From Prevotella sp. (GTDB lineage: Bacteria > Bacteroidota > Bacteroidia > Bacteroidales > Bacteroidaceae): a DNA stretch of 21,902 nt. The stretch covers positions 1 through 21,902 of the forward strand of contig JAFRZC010000107.1 in assembly GCA_017442765.1 (NCBI GenBank), written 5' to 3'. The position numbers and the translations under genes were made by a program. How positions within the stretch are numbered: position 1 is the stretch's first letter; every line of letters begins with the position of its first letter. Positions 6,787-13,665 of this stretch are shown here, in pieces. A model generated the notes under the pieces. That model saw only the letters and a list, made by a program, of their open reading frames with translations. It searched no databases and was not told the DNA's origin.

Positions 6787-7974
6787 TTATTTGATGATAC
6801 CCTGCTCCACAAAGATTTTCTTCAGTGCCTGCACACCACGCTCCACTTGTTCCTCGGTATGGGTGGCCATGAGTGCGAAGCGCACGAGGGTATCCAGAGG
6901 GGCACATGCCGGCGGAATGACAGGATTGATGAAGACTCCCGCCTCATAAGCCAAAGCTGTCACGAGGAACGTCTTTTCAACGTCGTGCACATAGAGTGGG
7001 ATGATGGGGCTCTCGGTGTCGCCAATCTCAAACCCCTCTTCGCGGAAGCGCTTTAAGGCATAGCGCGTCACCTTCCACAAAGCCTCGATGCGCTCAGGCT
7101 CTTGCTGGATGATATGGAGGGCAGTCATCGCTGCTGCTGTGGCCGCGGGTGTGTTCGAGGCGGAGAAGATATAGGAACGGCAGCTGTGGCGCAGCCAGTT
7201 GATGGTATCGAAGTCGCTGGCGATGAAGCCTCCGATAGAGGCGAGCGACTTAGAGAAGGTGCCCATAATGAGGTCAACCTCGTCGGTCAGTCCGAAATGG
7301 TCGCACACGCCGCGCCCCTGTCGGCCGAACACACCGATGCCGTGTGCCTCGTCAACCATCACCGAGCAGTTGTATTTATGTTTAAGTGCTATGATTTCGG
7401 GCAATTTACAAAGATCGCCTTCCATAGAGAATACTCCATCGACGACAATGAGTTTGATGGCCTCCTGCGGCAGTTTCTGGAGCACGCGCTCGAGGTCGGC
7501 CATGTCGTTGTGCTTGTAGTGCAGCTGTTTGGCGAAGGCCAGCCGCCGGCCGTCAACAATGCTGGCATGGTCGCGGTCGTCGCAAATCACGTAGTCGTCT
7601 TTTCCCAACAAGGCGGGTATCACTCCCTGATTGACGGAAAAGCCCGTGGAGAAGCCGATGGCATCCTCCTTGCCCTCGAAGGCGGCAAGCTCTTTCTCCA
7701 ACTTAACATGGATGTCGAGCGTACCGTTGAGGAAACGGCTTCCTGCACAGCCCGATCCATACTTGTCGAGTGCATCCTTCGCAGCCTGGATAATACGGGG
7801 ATCGCCCGTCAAGCCAGTATAGGCATTGGAACCAAACATGAGGACATTGTGCCCTCCCATGTCCACTTCGGTACCCTGCTTGCTGGTTATCTCACGAAAA
7901 TAGGGATATACGTGGGCTGCCATGAACTTTTGCGGCTCACGGTAGCTCTTGAATTTTTCTTGTAATTGTCCCAT
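6787..7974 (-). CDS. spt: Serine palmitoyltransferase
   Basis: 395-residue PLP enzyme of the alpha-oxoamine synthase family. These join an amino acid and an acyl-CoA; this one most resembles the Bacteroides serine palmitoyltransferase, which makes 3-ketosphinganine from serine and palmitoyl-CoA as the first step of sphingolipid synthesis. Visible features: KYGSGCAGSRFLNGT near residues 71-85, the ring-stacking His in DHAS (about 136), DEAHGIG (208-214) and the PLP lysine Lys242 in GTFSKSLASIGGF. RSYIFSAS and the C-terminal LVRFALMATHT also match. Glycine C-acetyltransferase (Kbl) and BioF are related alternatives; the overall resemblance to Bacteroides SPT and the adjacent lipid kinase favour SPT. 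No signal peptide. A TAACTTTG element lies upstream at 8049-8056. Confidence 0.88.
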   Translation of the reverse strand: MGQLQEKFKSYREPQKFMAAHVYPYFREITSKQGTEVDMGGHNVLMFGSNAYTGLTGDPRIIQAAKDALDKYGSGCAGSRFLNGTLDIHVKLEKELAAFEGKEDAIGFSTGFSVNQGVIPALLGKDDYVICDDRDHASIVDGRRLAFAKQLHYKHNDMADLERVLQKLPQEAIKLIVVDGVFSMEGDLCKLPEIIALKHKYNCSVMVDEAHGIGVFGRQGRGVCDHFGLTDEVDLIMGTFSKSLASIGGFIASDFDTINWLRHSCRSYIFSASNTPAATAAAMTALHIIQQEPERIEALWKVTRYALKRFREEGFEIGDTESPIIPLYVHDVEKTFLVTALAYEAGVFINPVIPPACAPLDTLVRFALMATHTEEQVERGVQALKKIFVEQGIIK

Positions 7975-8048
7975 TATATCTTGGTTTAAAAAGAAAATTC
8001 CCCATGGTATGAGCAGGAAAAAATCTTCTTACAATTCAATTTAGGGTG

Positions 8049-8056
8049 CAAAGTTA
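8049..8056 (-). promoter_or_regulatory. Probable -7 element for spt
   Basis: TAACTTTG on the minus strand; predicted leader of about 68 bases before the ATG at 7974. No clear TTG at -33. Confidence 0.55.
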
Positions 8057-8151
8057 ATAAAAAAAGATGAAAGAGAAAAACGGAATAACGAAAAATTGCA
8101 TTTTTAGCAAAAAATACATCTTTCTTTCTTCCATTTCTCGGTTTTTATGAT

Positions 8152-8159
8152 TACTTTTG
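8152..8159 (+). promoter_or_regulatory. -7 element of lipid kinase gene, almost on the start codon
   Basis: TACTTTTG ends 7 bp before the ATG at 8167, so the transcript should start within a base or two of the start codon. A -33 TTG is not evident. AAAGGA directly abuts the ATG, too close for a normal ribosome binding site. Confidence 0.55.
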
Positions 8160-8166
8160 CAAAGGA

Positions 8167-9195
8167 ATGAAAAAGCGTGTCGTGTTCATCATCAATCCCA
8201 TATCGGGTGCCGTCAGTAAAGCTGATGTTCCGCGCCAGATAGAGCGTGTGCTCGACCATGAGAAGTTCGACTATGAGCTGGTCATGACCGAGCGGGCAGG
8301 ACATGCCACAGCGTTAGCCGCCTGCGAGCGAGAACGCGGCACCGACATTGTGGTGGCGGTAGGCGGCGACGGCACGGTGAACGAGGTCGCGCGTGCCATT
8401 GTGCACTCACCGACGGCACTGGGAATCATTCCCTGCGGCTCGGGCAACGGCCTGGCCCGGCATCTTCTGTTGCCGATGAACGTGAAGAAGAGCATTGAGA
8501 TTATCAATACCTGCGAGATTCACGACCTCGACTATGGCATCATCAACGGCCATCCGTTCTTTTGCACCTGCGGCATGGGGTTCGACGCATTCATCAGCCA
8601 TAAGTTTGCCGAGGCCGGCAAGCGAGGCCCCATCACCTACGTGGAAAACGTGCTGCGCGAAGGACTGAAATACAAACCCGAAATCTACGAGATACAAGAC
8701 GAGAACGGCACTACCCACTACAAAGCCTTCCTCATCTCATGTGCCAATGCCTCACAGTACGGCAACAACGCCTACATCGCCCCGCAGGCATCGATGAGCG
8801 ACGGACTGATGGACATCATCATCATGGAGCCTTTCGACGTGCTCGAAGCCCCGCAGATCAGCATCGACATGTTCAATAAGACCCTTGACAAGAGTTCCAA
8901 GATCAAGACCTTCAGATGTAAGCAGCTGCACATTCACCGGAAGAAGCCGGGGGTCATCCACTTCGACGGCGACCCCGTCATGGCAGGCGAAGACATCGAC
9001 GTGGAGCTCAAGGAAAAGGGCATCCGCATCATCGTGAACCCCGACGGCAACAAAGACCTGAGGAAACCCAATATGATTCAGAGCGCAGCCGCGGAGTTGT
9101 TCAACGAGATTAACGTTGTGCGCGAGGACATCACCAAGCAGACCCGCCACATGCTTGCCCTGAGCAAAATCCTTCAGCGCAAGCTAAACCTATAG
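8167..9195 (+). CDS. Diacylglycerol/sphingoid-type lipid kinase (DAGK catalytic domain)
   Basis: 342-residue cytosolic lipid kinase of the YegS/DgkB type. The N-terminus KRVVFIINPISG is the first strand of the catalytic domain. The nucleotide-binding GGDGTVNE is at residues 66-73 and PCGSGNGLAR at 89-98; the C-terminal beta domain has the usual YKAFLISCANASQYGNNAYIAP and HFDGDPV. The family phosphorylates diacylglycerol, sphingosine or ceramide with ATP; the substrate cannot be read from sequence. Its divergent pairing with spt suggests, as inference, a sphingoid base or ceramide. The start is firm because the domain begins at residue 4. About 40 C-terminal residues beyond the core (from MIQSAAAELF) form extra helices. 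Its stop is 2 bp from the stop of the convergent HD gene, with no terminator between. Confidence 0.88.
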   Translation: MKKRVVFIINPISGAVSKADVPRQIERVLDHEKFDYELVMTERAGHATALAACERERGTDIVVAVGGDGTVNEVARAIVHSPTALGIIPCGSGNGLARHLLLPMNVKKSIEIINTCEIHDLDYGIINGHPFFCTCGMGFDAFISHKFAEAGKRGPITYVENVLREGLKYKPEIYEIQDENGTTHYKAFLISCANASQYGNNAYIAPQASMSDGLMDIIIMEPFDVLEAPQISIDMFNKTLDKSSKIKTFRCKQLHIHRKKPGVIHFDGDPVMAGEDIDVELKEKGIRIIVNPDGNKDLRKPNMIQSAAAELFNEINVVREDITKQTRHMLALSKILQRKLNL

Positions 9196-9197
9196 GG

Positions 9198-9743
9198 TCA
9201 CTCAAACATTTCCACCCATTTTTTGAACCGCTCTACGCCGGCCTCACCAAACTTCGTGAGGCTGCGGATGGCTTCATCTGTTGTTTTCTCGTGCTCGGGA
9301 TGGCTTTTTGAATAGAATTTATCGGCATAGCAGATGAGTTTTTCCTCTATTGTCTCGGGGGTAAAATCACGATGAGGCAGCGGCAACCCTTGCAGTAGTA
9401 TTTCCTCTCTTGTGATGCCTGCCCCCGTATGCCGTTCACATACCCGTGCAAAAGGCTCAAGGGCCTCGCCCCCCACCTCTCTCAGCATCTTTGCTCCCAT
9501 CATGCCGTGCCTGATATAAGGCTCGGTGCCATGGCAATGGATGCCGGGGGCATTGCAGCGGATAATGCCGATGTCGTGGAGCATGGCAGCCGACACTATA
9601 AAATCCCTGTCAAGCCCGAGCTCCGGATGGTGGTCGCAGATGAGCATGGCGCGGTCGGCCACCTGTCGGCTATGCAGAAGGAGGATATGCCGCAAGGGCG
9701 TATCCTCCTTATAAAAATAGTCGATGATTTTCTGATAATCCAT
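9198..9743 (-). CDS. HD-domain hydrolase (HDIG family)
   Basis: 181 residues from the ATG at 9743; a TTG seven codons further upstream would overlap the preceding gene. HD-superfamily metal-dependent phosphohydrolases carry an H...HD...D signature. Here His24 (LLLHSRQVAD), His56-Asp57 (AMLHDIGI) and later His residues (HGMMGAKM near 79, CERHTG near 105) fit. HD enzymes act on nucleotides and related phosphates; the substrate is unknown. The body then shows KLICYADKFYSK, common in stand-alone HD proteins of this size. It begins 4 bp after the stop of the carboxyltransferase gene and is surely co-transcribed with it, although a functional link is not obvious. It converges with the lipid kinase gene. 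Confidence 0.85.
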   Translation of the reverse strand: MDYQKIIDYFYKEDTPLRHILLLHSRQVADRAMLICDHHPELGLDRDFIVSAAMLHDIGIIRCNAPGIHCHGTEPYIRHGMMGAKMLREVGGEALEPFARVCERHTGAGITREEILLQGLPLPHRDFTPETIEEKLICYADKFYSKSHPEHEKTTDEAIRSLTKFGEAGVERFKKWVEMFE

Positions 9744-9747
9744 TTGA

Positions 9748-11523
9748 TTACTGAGGTCTTTCAATGTAGGCGATGGTATCGCCCTTTTGAATTTTCGAGC
9801 CTTGACGGGCGTTAATCTCGACGAGCTTGCCGCCGAGGGCCGCTTTCACCTCAACAAATTCGCCCCAGGGAGCCATAATGTAGCAGAACGCGTCGCCCTC
9901 CTGATACTCTTTTCCAATGAAAGGCTCTACGGCAGGCACGGCCTCGCCGTCGCCCTGGAACTCCCAGAACACCTGTCCCTTGACGGGTGCCACGATGGCA
10001 TCGGCCTTGGCGTGCTTGAAGGCGCTGAGCTCCTCGGGCGAGAGCTGTGTGCCAAGGGCGGCATCCTTTGCCTTCTGCAAGTCGGCAAGGAAATTCTTTT
10101 TCGCTTGTCCGCTCTTGTAGTTGCGGTACTGCTCGGGGTGCATGGCCAGCTCCCACAGCTCCTCGTCGTCCTGTCCATATTCCCAGCCGTTCTCGTCCAT
10201 CTCCTTGCGGAAGTCGTCGAGGGCATTGGGATAGAAGGTGCGCGGGTCGTCGGTAACAAACTCGCGGCCCTGCTTCTTTGCCAGCTCGACAATCTCGGGA
10301 GCCAGCTTGCCGGGAACCTTTCCGCTCTTGCCGAGTATCATGCCCCATACCGAGTCGTCCATCATGACATACCGGCCCTTCCCCTGCTCAAGAGTGAGAA
10401 GGTTGAAGAGCGCGATGTTCTTCACATACTGCGAGAACGGTGTCACCAGTGGCGGATAGCCAACGCGCGGCCACACATATTCCACCTCGTTGAAGAGCTT
10501 GACGAGCATATCGTCGGTAGAGAGTTCCTGCTCGCCTTTCTCGCGACGGAGCTTGTTGATGACGCCCATGATGCCGCCGAGGTCGGCCATCATCGAGCCC
10601 ATCATGCCGCCGGGCAGTCCGCATCCGAGCAGCAGCGACGACATGTGCTTGTTGCCCGGGTTGATGAAGTATCCGAGCCAGTCGTCGATGAACTCCTGTG
10701 TGAGCGAGCGCGCCTTCATATAGGCCTCCATGTTGATGTCGGGCACGTCGAAGCCCTCGTTGCGGAGCATCGACTGCACCGAGATCACGTCGGGATGCAC
10801 CTTGCCCCACGACAGCGGCTCGATGGCGGTGTCGATAATGTCGGCACCGTTCTCGCAGACCTCAAGTATCGAGGCCATCGACAGTCCGGGGCCAGAGTGT
10901 CCGTGATACTGGATGATAATCTCGGGATGCTTCTCCTTTATCCGCCTCGTCAGTTTGCCGAGCAGTGCGGGCTGACCGATACCGGCCATGTCCTTCAGGC
11001 AGATTTCCTCCGCTCCGGCCTCGATGAGCTGGTCGGCAATGTTCATGTAGTAGTCGAGCGTATGCACGGGCGAGGTGGTGATGCAGAGCGTACCCTGCGG
11101 TGTCATGCCGGCCTCCTTGGCCCAGCGGATGGAGGGAATGATGTTGCGCACATCGTTCAATCCATCGAAGATGCGGGGAATATCGACTCCCTGCGCATGC
11201 TTCACCTTATACATCAAGGCACGCACATCGTCGGGCACGGGGTACATGCGCAGCGCGTTCAGACCGCGGTCAAGCATGTGGGTCTTGATGCCCACCTCGT
11301 TGAAGGGCTTGCAGAAAGCGCGCACGGCGGCGTTGGGATTCTCGCCTGCCAGCAGGTTCACCTGCTCGAAGGCCCCGCCGTTGGTCTCCACGCGGGCAAA
11401 GCAGCCCATCTCGATAATCACGGGAGCAATGCGCTCCAACTGGTCTTTGCGTGGCTGGAACTTACCCGAGCTCTGCCACATGTCCCGATAGACGAGACTG
11501 AATTGTATCTTTTTCTTTGTCAT
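9748..11523 (-). CDS. Carboxyltransferase, oxaloacetate decarboxylase alpha/pyruvate carboxylase B type, biotin lysine absent
   Basis: 591 residues from the ATG at 11523 (MTKKKIQFSL). The N-terminal about 300 residues are a DRE-TIM barrel carboxyltransferase domain: YRDMWQS near residue 12 (metal Asp14), RVETNGGAFEQ, and EICLKDMAGIG with the Lys that is carbamylated in relatives. YHGHSGPG holds the two metal-binding His, in place of the usual HTHDTSG. Relatives often have SGGTSQPS after DTAI; here it reads PLSWGKVHPD. Then comes the conserved carboxylase domain (TPFSQYVKN, GYPPLVTP). The last 75 residues look like a biotinyl/lipoyl domain (APVKGQVF at its start) but the expected EAMKM hairpin is replaced by CYIMAPWGEFVEV, so there is no biotin-accepting Lys. 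No membrane (beta) or gamma subunit is nearby. It is co-transcribed with the HD gene. Confidence 0.85.
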   Translation of the reverse strand: MTKKKIQFSLVYRDMWQSSGKFQPRKDQLERIAPVIIEMGCFARVETNGGAFEQVNLLAGENPNAAVRAFCKPFNEVGIKTHMLDRGLNALRMYPVPDDVRALMYKVKHAQGVDIPRIFDGLNDVRNIIPSIRWAKEAGMTPQGTLCITTSPVHTLDYYMNIADQLIEAGAEEICLKDMAGIGQPALLGKLTRRIKEKHPEIIIQYHGHSGPGLSMASILEVCENGADIIDTAIEPLSWGKVHPDVISVQSMLRNEGFDVPDINMEAYMKARSLTQEFIDDWLGYFINPGNKHMSSLLLGCGLPGGMMGSMMADLGGIMGVINKLRREKGEQELSTDDMLVKLFNEVEYVWPRVGYPPLVTPFSQYVKNIALFNLLTLEQGKGRYVMMDDSVWGMILGKSGKVPGKLAPEIVELAKKQGREFVTDDPRTFYPNALDDFRKEMDENGWEYGQDDEELWELAMHPEQYRNYKSGQAKKNFLADLQKAKDAALGTQLSPEELSAFKHAKADAIVAPVKGQVFWEFQGDGEAVPAVEPFIGKEYQEGDAFCYIMAPWGEFVEVKAALGGKLVEINARQGSKIQKGDTIAYIERPQ

Positions 11524-11551
11524 ATTCCTTAGCAGTTTTCGTTTCGGAGTG

Positions 11552-11559
11552 CAAAGGTA
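11552..11559 (-). promoter_or_regulatory. Probable -7 element of carboxyltransferase-HD operon
   Basis: TACCTTTG on the minus strand, 28 bp before the ATG at 11523. The nearest TTG upstream is 24 bp away, longer than the usual spacing. Confidence 0.55.
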
Positions 11560-11598
11560 ATACAAAAAAATGACACTGCCATCAACAGTCCCGCCTTT

Positions 11599-12915
11599 TT
11601 ATTGATTTATAACATTCGTCACCTTTTTTGGCGGCAAGTTATCGTAGGCGTCTATGCTTTCCTCCAGCCGTTGTCTGAGGTGGGCAAGCGGATAGAGGCC
11701 GTCGGCGTTGGCGGTCAACCCGTTGAGGGTGATGCCAAAGACTTCGGGCGGGTTTTGTCGCGAGAGCATCGACATGCCGCGCAACTGATCGACACGCTGA
11801 TAGACAAGATGGAGTGCGGCAAACTCACGGCCGTCGGTATCGACCCATTTCTCTATGACGAGTTTCGAGCCGATGGGGGTCTTCGACTCGATGGCATGAG
11901 GCAGCACATAGTCGTCGGCACCGATGGCGGCGAGCACACTGCCAATGTTGGAATCGTGCCCGCAGAGGAAGACGAAACGTCGGTTCTCGTTCTGCAGCTC
12001 GCAGAGTATCTCCTGCAAGAGCGGATGAGCCACGTTGACGGCTACGGCCGGTGCCGTGAAAAGTATATCGCCATACCAGTCTTTCACGCCGGCTATGCTG
12101 TCCCAGTCGCTGAAGGACAGCTCATGGCCGAACGCTGCCTTCTGCGCATCGGGCTCCTCGTAGTATTGCAGCAACAGGGCATCCGACACCGAGCAGGCCA
12201 GCTTCAGCGAGCCGGTCATGCGGGGCTCCTCGCCCACTTCGAGCAGGATGGCGGTGTCGTCGATGCGGAAGCCGCAGGTGTCGCCCTGCTGGCAGGCTGC
12301 GCCATGCTCCATGTCGAGCACCCGCTCCATCAACGCGTAGCTGCCTCTCACCTTCTCGCCAAGTCCGGCCATGCCATGCCTGCCGCCCATACGGGCAATC
12401 TGGCTGAGAGCAAGTTTGCGAAAATCGTTATCGACTTTCGTCAGCTGTGGCTTGAACACCGGATCCATCGTGCCCACGTCGAAATGGTGTTCGATGGCGA
12501 CATTGGCCACCGGCAGCATTCCGCTGGAAAAATACTGGGCTGTGGCGATTGTGCGCTGCATAGAGTTGGCATAGAAGCGCATGGCTCCGGGGGCGGGCTG
12601 CTCGCACTCCTCCATCAGCCCCTCGCTCACAAGCCACTTGCGGAAGAACTGTCCCATCATGGTTTCGAGCACACCGCCTCGCAGCGACAGCTCCGACGGA
12701 GCCGATGACCACTCAAACCACTCATGCGGGGTGAGCCGTCCGAGTGCCGACGCATGACCCGAAAGCGGTGCACGAATGTTGTGACGGCTCAGTGCCACGA
12801 CTTCTTTCAACTTGTAGCGTTGATGGAAACTTTCCGAGCGAGCTCTCTGAGCCTCAACGGGTTGCAAGCCACACAGCAGAACGGCTGTGAGCATACATAG
12901 AAATCTTTTTCTCAT
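11599..12915 (-). CDS. agp: Periplasmic glucose-1-phosphatase (histidine acid phosphatase, Agp type)
   Basis: 438 residues with a Sec signal peptide (to about residue 23). Histidine phosphatase superfamily, branch 2. The phosphohistidine motif is SRHNIRAPL (His45), the variant seen in E. coli Agp (RHNLRAPL) rather than RHGxRxP of phytases. The proton donor motif GHDSN is at His320-Asp321. Further Agp-like landmarks in order are GGVLE, FYANSMQRTIATAQYF, GTMDP, LQYYEE, LFTAPAVAVNVAHPL, TPIGSKLV, VYQRVDQLR and DGLYPL. Agp hydrolyses glucose-1-phosphate and, weakly, phytate in the periplasm. The gene stands alone; no consensus promoter is evident in the 280 bp upstream, and no terminator is evident downstream before the next gene's promoter. 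Confidence 0.9.
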   Translation of the reverse strand: MRKRFLCMLTAVLLCGLQPVEAQRARSESFHQRYKLKEVVALSRHNIRAPLSGHASALGRLTPHEWFEWSSAPSELSLRGGVLETMMGQFFRKWLVSEGLMEECEQPAPGAMRFYANSMQRTIATAQYFSSGMLPVANVAIEHHFDVGTMDPVFKPQLTKVDNDFRKLALSQIARMGGRHGMAGLGEKVRGSYALMERVLDMEHGAACQQGDTCGFRIDDTAILLEVGEEPRMTGSLKLACSVSDALLLQYYEEPDAQKAAFGHELSFSDWDSIAGVKDWYGDILFTAPAVAVNVAHPLLQEILCELQNENRRFVFLCGHDSNIGSVLAAIGADDYVLPHAIESKTPIGSKLVIEKWVDTDGREFAALHLVYQRVDQLRGMSMLSRQNPPEVFGITLNGLTANADGLYPLAHLRQRLEESIDAYDNLPPKKVTNVINQ

Positions 12916-13163
12916 ACGATCCGGGTATTATTTTATAATATACAGCCATAACCCTCATTTCCCTTAACCGGCAGGATGACTTTTCTGCCGCGTCGCACAC
13001 TGCCGCTCATGATTAGACTGTGAAAACACGACATAACCACCAGGACGCAAACGGGAGAAATGTAAAAATAGTGAACTAAAACTGGCCGAAATGTTAAAAA
13101 ATTCTGTCGAAATTTTTCTCCGTTTTAGAACGCGAAAACGGCTTTTCCCCACCCTTTCACTCC

Positions 13164-13191
13164 CTCATCCCTCGTCTCTCATCCCTCATCC
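13164..13191. repeat. CT-rich direct repeat, left copy
   Basis: CTCATCCCTCGTC followed by TCTCATCCCTCATCC. The first 13 bases recur exactly in the right copy at 13323-13335. The two copies bracket the hairpin cluster. Confidence 0.65.
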
Positions 13192-13197
13192 GTTATC

Positions 13198-13301
13198 AAA
13201 CATATATGTTTCACCCCGCAAAACACGGTCTTTTGCGGGGCAAAAGACCGTGTTTTGGAACCCGAGACATATATCTTTCGGAGCTGAGAGATATATGTTT
13301 C
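13198..13301. repeat. Cluster of overlapping inverted repeats
   Basis: Four elements in 104 bp. (1) AAACATATATGTTT, a perfect palindrome (13198-13211). (2) CCCCGCAAAA (13214-13223) pairs with TTTTGCGGGG (13231-13240), 7-base loop. (3) A 16-bp perfect stem, CAAAACACGGTCTTTT (13219-13234) with AAAAGACCGTGTTTTG (13242-13257), 7-base loop. (4) An imperfect 16-bp stem, 13264-13279 with 13286-13301, built again from ATATAT and GTTTC. Hairpins 2 and 3 share bases 13219-13240 and cannot form together. Confidence 0.85.
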
Positions 13302-13322
13302 GCAAAACAAGAATTGCACACG

Positions 13323-13350
13323 CTCATCCCTCGTCCTTCATCTCTCCTCT
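13323..13350. repeat. CT-rich direct repeat, right copy
   Basis: CTCATCCCTCGTC (13323-13335), identical over 13 bases to 13164-13176, followed by more CT-rich sequence. Confidence 0.65.
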
Positions 13351-13574
13351 GTCTGCAGGGGCAGACGCATTGCACACTCATACGTGAAAAATTTGCGCCC
13401 GGCGAAAGACAAAAACAAAACGACGGCCTTCTCGTGCAACTTCGCGCTCCGCATGTTAACTTAAAAATGTTAACGCCTGTGAACACAACCGGGGGGGCGA
13501 TATCCCAAACGTAAGGGCAAACTGCAACTTTGACTGGCATAGAAGGTGCTTTCGTTCGGAAAATCGCAAATAAA

Positions 13575-13606
13575 TTTGCATTTTCGCTCACTTATTCGTA
13601 ACTTTG
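13575..13606 (+). promoter_or_regulatory. Promoter of the 13666 lipoprotein gene
   Basis: TTTG (13575-13578), 20-bp spacer, TAACTTTG (13599-13606): full consensus. The -33 lies in the right arm of a short imperfect inverted repeat (AAAATCGCAAAT with ATTTGCATTTT). Leader of about 53 bases. Confidence 0.8.
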
Positions 13607-13665
13607 GCGGCAGAAACACATGGGAGAAGCTGACAGCGGCATCCCGCATAAAAAAATAGTTAGTG

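Larger units (their letters stand above)
12916..13574. other. Gene-free stretch between agp and the lipoprotein gene
   Basis: About 660 bp without a credible gene. Small inverted repeats are CGGCAG/CTGCCG (12969-12990) and CCGTTTT/AAAACGG (13120-13141). The hairpin cluster at 13198-13301 and the two CT-rich repeats are listed separately. GTCTGC/GCAGAC pair near 13351-13366, and ATGTTAAC occurs twice near 13453-13476. Frames open across it have low-complexity or repeat-encoded sequence and no promoter match. An unannotated small RNA or the agp regulatory region could lie here, but I cannot support either directly. Confidence 0.6.

Noticed and set aside
7102..7965. Open plus-strand frame of 287 codons opposite spt
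   Set aside because: Antisense to a full-length PLP enzyme, no promoter.
9787..11532. Open plus-strand frame of 581 codons opposite the carboxyltransferase gene
   Set aside because: The minus-strand frame encodes a recognisable full-length enzyme; the opposite frame is His/Leu/Val-rich shadow sequence with no promoter, no motif and an origin inside the other gene's codon bias.
11602..12708. Open plus-strand frame of 368 codons opposite agp
   Set aside because: Shadow of the Agp-like gene, which matches its family from end to end.
12916..12990. Promoter for agp directly upstream
   Set aside because: No TAnnTTTG match on the minus strand within 280 bp of the start; TACATTTC near 13060 has a mismatch and a poor -33, so nothing was annotated.
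13120..13150. CCGTTTT/AAAACGG hairpin with CTTTT as a terminator
   Set aside because: Seven-pair stem, short interrupted T-run and no gene ending upstream on the plus strand.
13091..13591. Short open frames in both directions through the hairpin cluster
   Set aside because: They translate repeats and CT-rich sequence, lack promoters at the right place and show low-complexity protein.
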